Assembly: GCA_902984215.1 (NCBI GenBank)
Contig: CADWAF010000324.1
Span: forward strand, 1-54,316
DNA from: Willaertia magna
Taxonomy: Eukaryota > Heterolobosea > Eutetramitea > Acrasida > Naegleriidae
Length of the DNA stretch: 54,316 nt
Direction of reading: 5' to 3'
Part shown: in pieces, positions 52,551-54,316 of the stretch
How positions within the stretch are numbered: position 1 is the first letter of the stretch
Layout of the letters: every line of letters begins with the position of its first letter
Made by a program: the position numbers and the translations under genes
Notes under the pieces: model-generated
Database searches by the model: none
What the model saw: the letters and a program-made list of their open reading frames with translations, nothing else
What the model was told of the DNA's origin: nothing

Positions 52551-52795
52551 AAGACACACAAATTACAGATTTTCAGGAAGTCTACTGGAGAATTTATTGT
52601 AAAAATTTTTAATATAAAGTCAACTAACTGTAGTAAAAGATAATCAAGAAGGATTAGATGATTTCATTATTGTAATTTAACAAATAACCATGGGGTTAAT
52701 TTAAGAAGGAATAAGATAAGTTCATTATATACTTTTTGATCTGAAAAAAATACGAAATGATGGGGCAGGGGTAAGTAATGTAATTTGTGTGTCTT
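52551..52795. mobile_element. Short inverted-repeat (MITE-like) insertion
   Basis: AAGACACACAAATTACA at 52551-52567 is matched perfectly in inverted orientation at 52779-52795 (17 nt), with further imperfect pairing outside (ATAAA tracts). The 245-bp interval has no open frame. It abuts the break point of the binding-protein pseudogene, as expected for a non-autonomous DNA element or a structure associated with deletion. No certain target-site duplication is seen. Confidence 0.5.
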
Positions 52796-53028
52796 CTTTA
52801 TATCTTTTTGATACCTTTTAATACCAATGTAGCTGAATGTGTGGAAGGTGATTGGAAAGGATTTTTAAACGGATAATATATTTAATCCTTGCTTCTATTT
52901 TATAAAGGGAATGAATGAAACAAAGTTGGATTCTGAATTTTGAAATAATTCCAAATATTAATCAGTAATCATAATTAATAATTAATTGCAACACATTTTG
53001 TTACAAAAAATAAAAAAATTAAAAAAAA
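52796..53028. promoter_or_regulatory. Remnant of the duplicated divergent promoter
   Basis: TTTAATCCTTGCTTCTA near 52880 also occurs near 32080 in the promoter interval of the intact binding-protein/LRR pair. The interval ends in an A-rich tract directly before the ATG of the LRR gene at 53029. Confidence 0.45.
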
Positions 53029-54316
53029 ATGGAACATTTCTTGACAGTAGATATTCTTTCAATCATTGCAGAATATTTAGATAATGCAAAAGACTATTTT
53101 CATTTATTTCAGATCAATAAATTTGTTTACAATAATGTATTAAATAATAATGAAACAATTTTAACGAATGAAATTTTTAAAAAAGACGTAATCATTTATT
53201 TAGATGAAAAATTTCCGAATTATTTCTTTCAATTACAAAATTTAAATACACAAATTTACGAGAAGGATAATTTTAATTTAATAGAAAAATTTAAATATTT
53301 AAAATTTTTAGAAGTTAGAAATTTACCTCAAAATTTTATCATTCCAAATTTACCATTATTAAAAGAATTAATTATTATAAAAAGTAATTTACAAGAAAAT
53401 ACTTTAATTAATTTACAAAAGCATTTAAGAATTTTAGATTTACAATGGTGTACCTTAAAAGATAATTGTTTAAATTATTTAATTCATTTACAAGAATTTA
53501 AAACCTATAAATGTCATAGATGGACAGATGAATGTTTACAAAAATTAATTAATTTAGAATATTTATCTATTAGATTAGAAGATATTTATGAAGAAGATTT
53601 TAAAAATTTAACAAAATTAAAAACATTGGATATTGAAGGAAATGTGTTATCTGAAAATTGTTTTACAAATTTAATAAATTTAAAAGAATTAAATGTCAGT
53701 AAATGCACAAATTTTACAGGAAAATGTTTGTTAAATTTAACAAATTTACAAAAATTATATCTTTTTAGTTCAAATATTAAAGATGAATATTTTAAGAATT
53801 TAAAAAACTTAAAAGAAATAAATTTTGAAAGTTGTAATGAAATTTTGGGTGAATGTTTATTTTTTTTAAATAATTTAGAAGAATTAAGTATTTCTTATAA
53901 TGATAATTTAAAAGATGAATATTTTAAGAATTTAAATAATTTAAAAGTATTTAAAGCTGAGTATTGTAATAGTTTAAATGGTGACTTTTTATAATATTTA
54001 AATAATTTAGAAGAATTTGACTTTAGTGAAGTTAACAATTTAAATGACAAATATTTATACAATTTAAAAGCTTTACAAAAGTTATCTTTATCACGAAGCT
54101 TTGTTGTTACAGGAGAATTTTTATTAAATTTTACAAATTTAAAAATGTTATATATTCAAGGAATAGATAATTTAAAAGATGAATATTTAAATAATTTACA
54201 AAATTTACAACATTTAATTTTAGTAAATTGTAATAAAATTACTGGAACTTGTTTATTAAATTTACCAAATTTAACAAATTTGTGTCTCGCTAATTCTTTA
54301 AATATTAACGATGATT
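53029..54316 (+). CDS. F-box/LRR protein, interrupted by one TAA, cut by window edge
   Basis: Starts MEHFLTVDILSIIAEYLDNA in an AAAAAAATGG context and continues with the family's F-box and leucine-rich repeats. The only defect is TAA at 53992-53994, in LNGDFL*YLNNLEEFD. Both the intact gene at 32361 (LNGEFLQYLQKL) and the pseudogene at 47034 have CAA (Gln) there. Reading continues open for another 107 codons to the window end (GEFLLNFTNLKMLYI, ITGTCLLNLPNLTNL). It is either a recent nonsense pseudogene or a gene with readthrough. About 150-200 residues should lie beyond the window. Confidence 0.85.

Noticed and set aside
1..54316. A genome-wide UAA/UAG=Gln code for the host
   Set aside because: Derlin, prefoldin 3, HINT, CFAP100, CCZ1 and CAF-1 all end at TAA or TAG where their families end, and their frames contain no internal stops, so the host code is standard. 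Only the integrase element has stops throughout its frame.
1..54316. CRISPR arrays, operons or bacterial-type promoters
   Set aside because: No regularly spaced repeats were seen and the gene structure is eukaryotic with spliceosomal introns.

Overview
The window is nuclear DNA of an AT-rich microbial eukaryote. The evidence is short GT-AG spliceosomal introns (44 to about 120 nt), four tRNA genes or gene ends with Pol III T-runs, A-rich tracts in front of almost every ATG, Asn/Thr/Ser homopolymer runs, and eukaryotic housekeeping genes (derlin, prefoldin 3, CAF-1 large subunit, CCZ1). CFAP100 implies a flagellated stage. GAP and receptor proteins with mixed domains, together with a large F-box/LRR family, suit an amoeboflagellate of the Naegleria/heterolobosean type. 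That placement is inference. Conserved genes end at TAA or TAG where their families normally end, so the host code is standard.

Layout. 1-23: 3' end of a tRNA. 0.2-5.4 kb: an unknown protein and a tandem pair of SAM-domain genes with an LRAT/NlpC-like C-terminal domain. 5.9-13.1 kb: a membrane GNAT, a Ttd14-like NTPase/CYTH protein, a coiled-coil protein, an alpha-solenoid protein and a small charged protein. 13.6-24.6 kb: a RasGAP/CRAL-TRIO/RhoGAP fusion, a giant Asn-rich protein (perhaps a Mediator tail subunit), CFAP100, a HINT-like protein and a derlin. 25.0-30.9 kb: twin AT-hook genes, tRNA-Phe, a one-pass membrane protein, prefoldin 3, intron-bearing tRNA-Tyr and a Thr/Asn-rich protein. 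30.9-36.3 kb: a secreted binding-protein-like gene divergent from an F-box/LRR gene, an acidic unknown protein and LRR debris. 36.4-46.7 kb: CCZ1, CAF-1 large subunit, tRNA-Val and a 1832-residue RCC1/EGF/GPS/7TM/RGS receptor.

47-54.3 kb is accessory and decaying. It holds an F-box/LRR pseudogene and a 7TM-RGS receptor pseudogene that is split by a roughly 1.9 kb element encoding a DDE integrase. It also holds a damaged second copy of the binding-protein/LRR gene pair, with a 245-bp inverted-repeat insertion between them.

The most unusual signal is the integrase. Its reading frame contains eleven TAA/TAG codons and no TGA, and one TAA sits at the near-invariant Gln before the catalytic Glu. 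Counting the stops as sense codons gives the canonical D-x35-E spacing. The element may therefore come from a donor that reads UAA/UAG as glutamine, now sitting in a standard-code genome. The alternative is decay dominated by CAA/CAG to TAA/TAG changes. Two neighbouring host paralogues also show single CAA to TAA differences, which keeps the decay model open.
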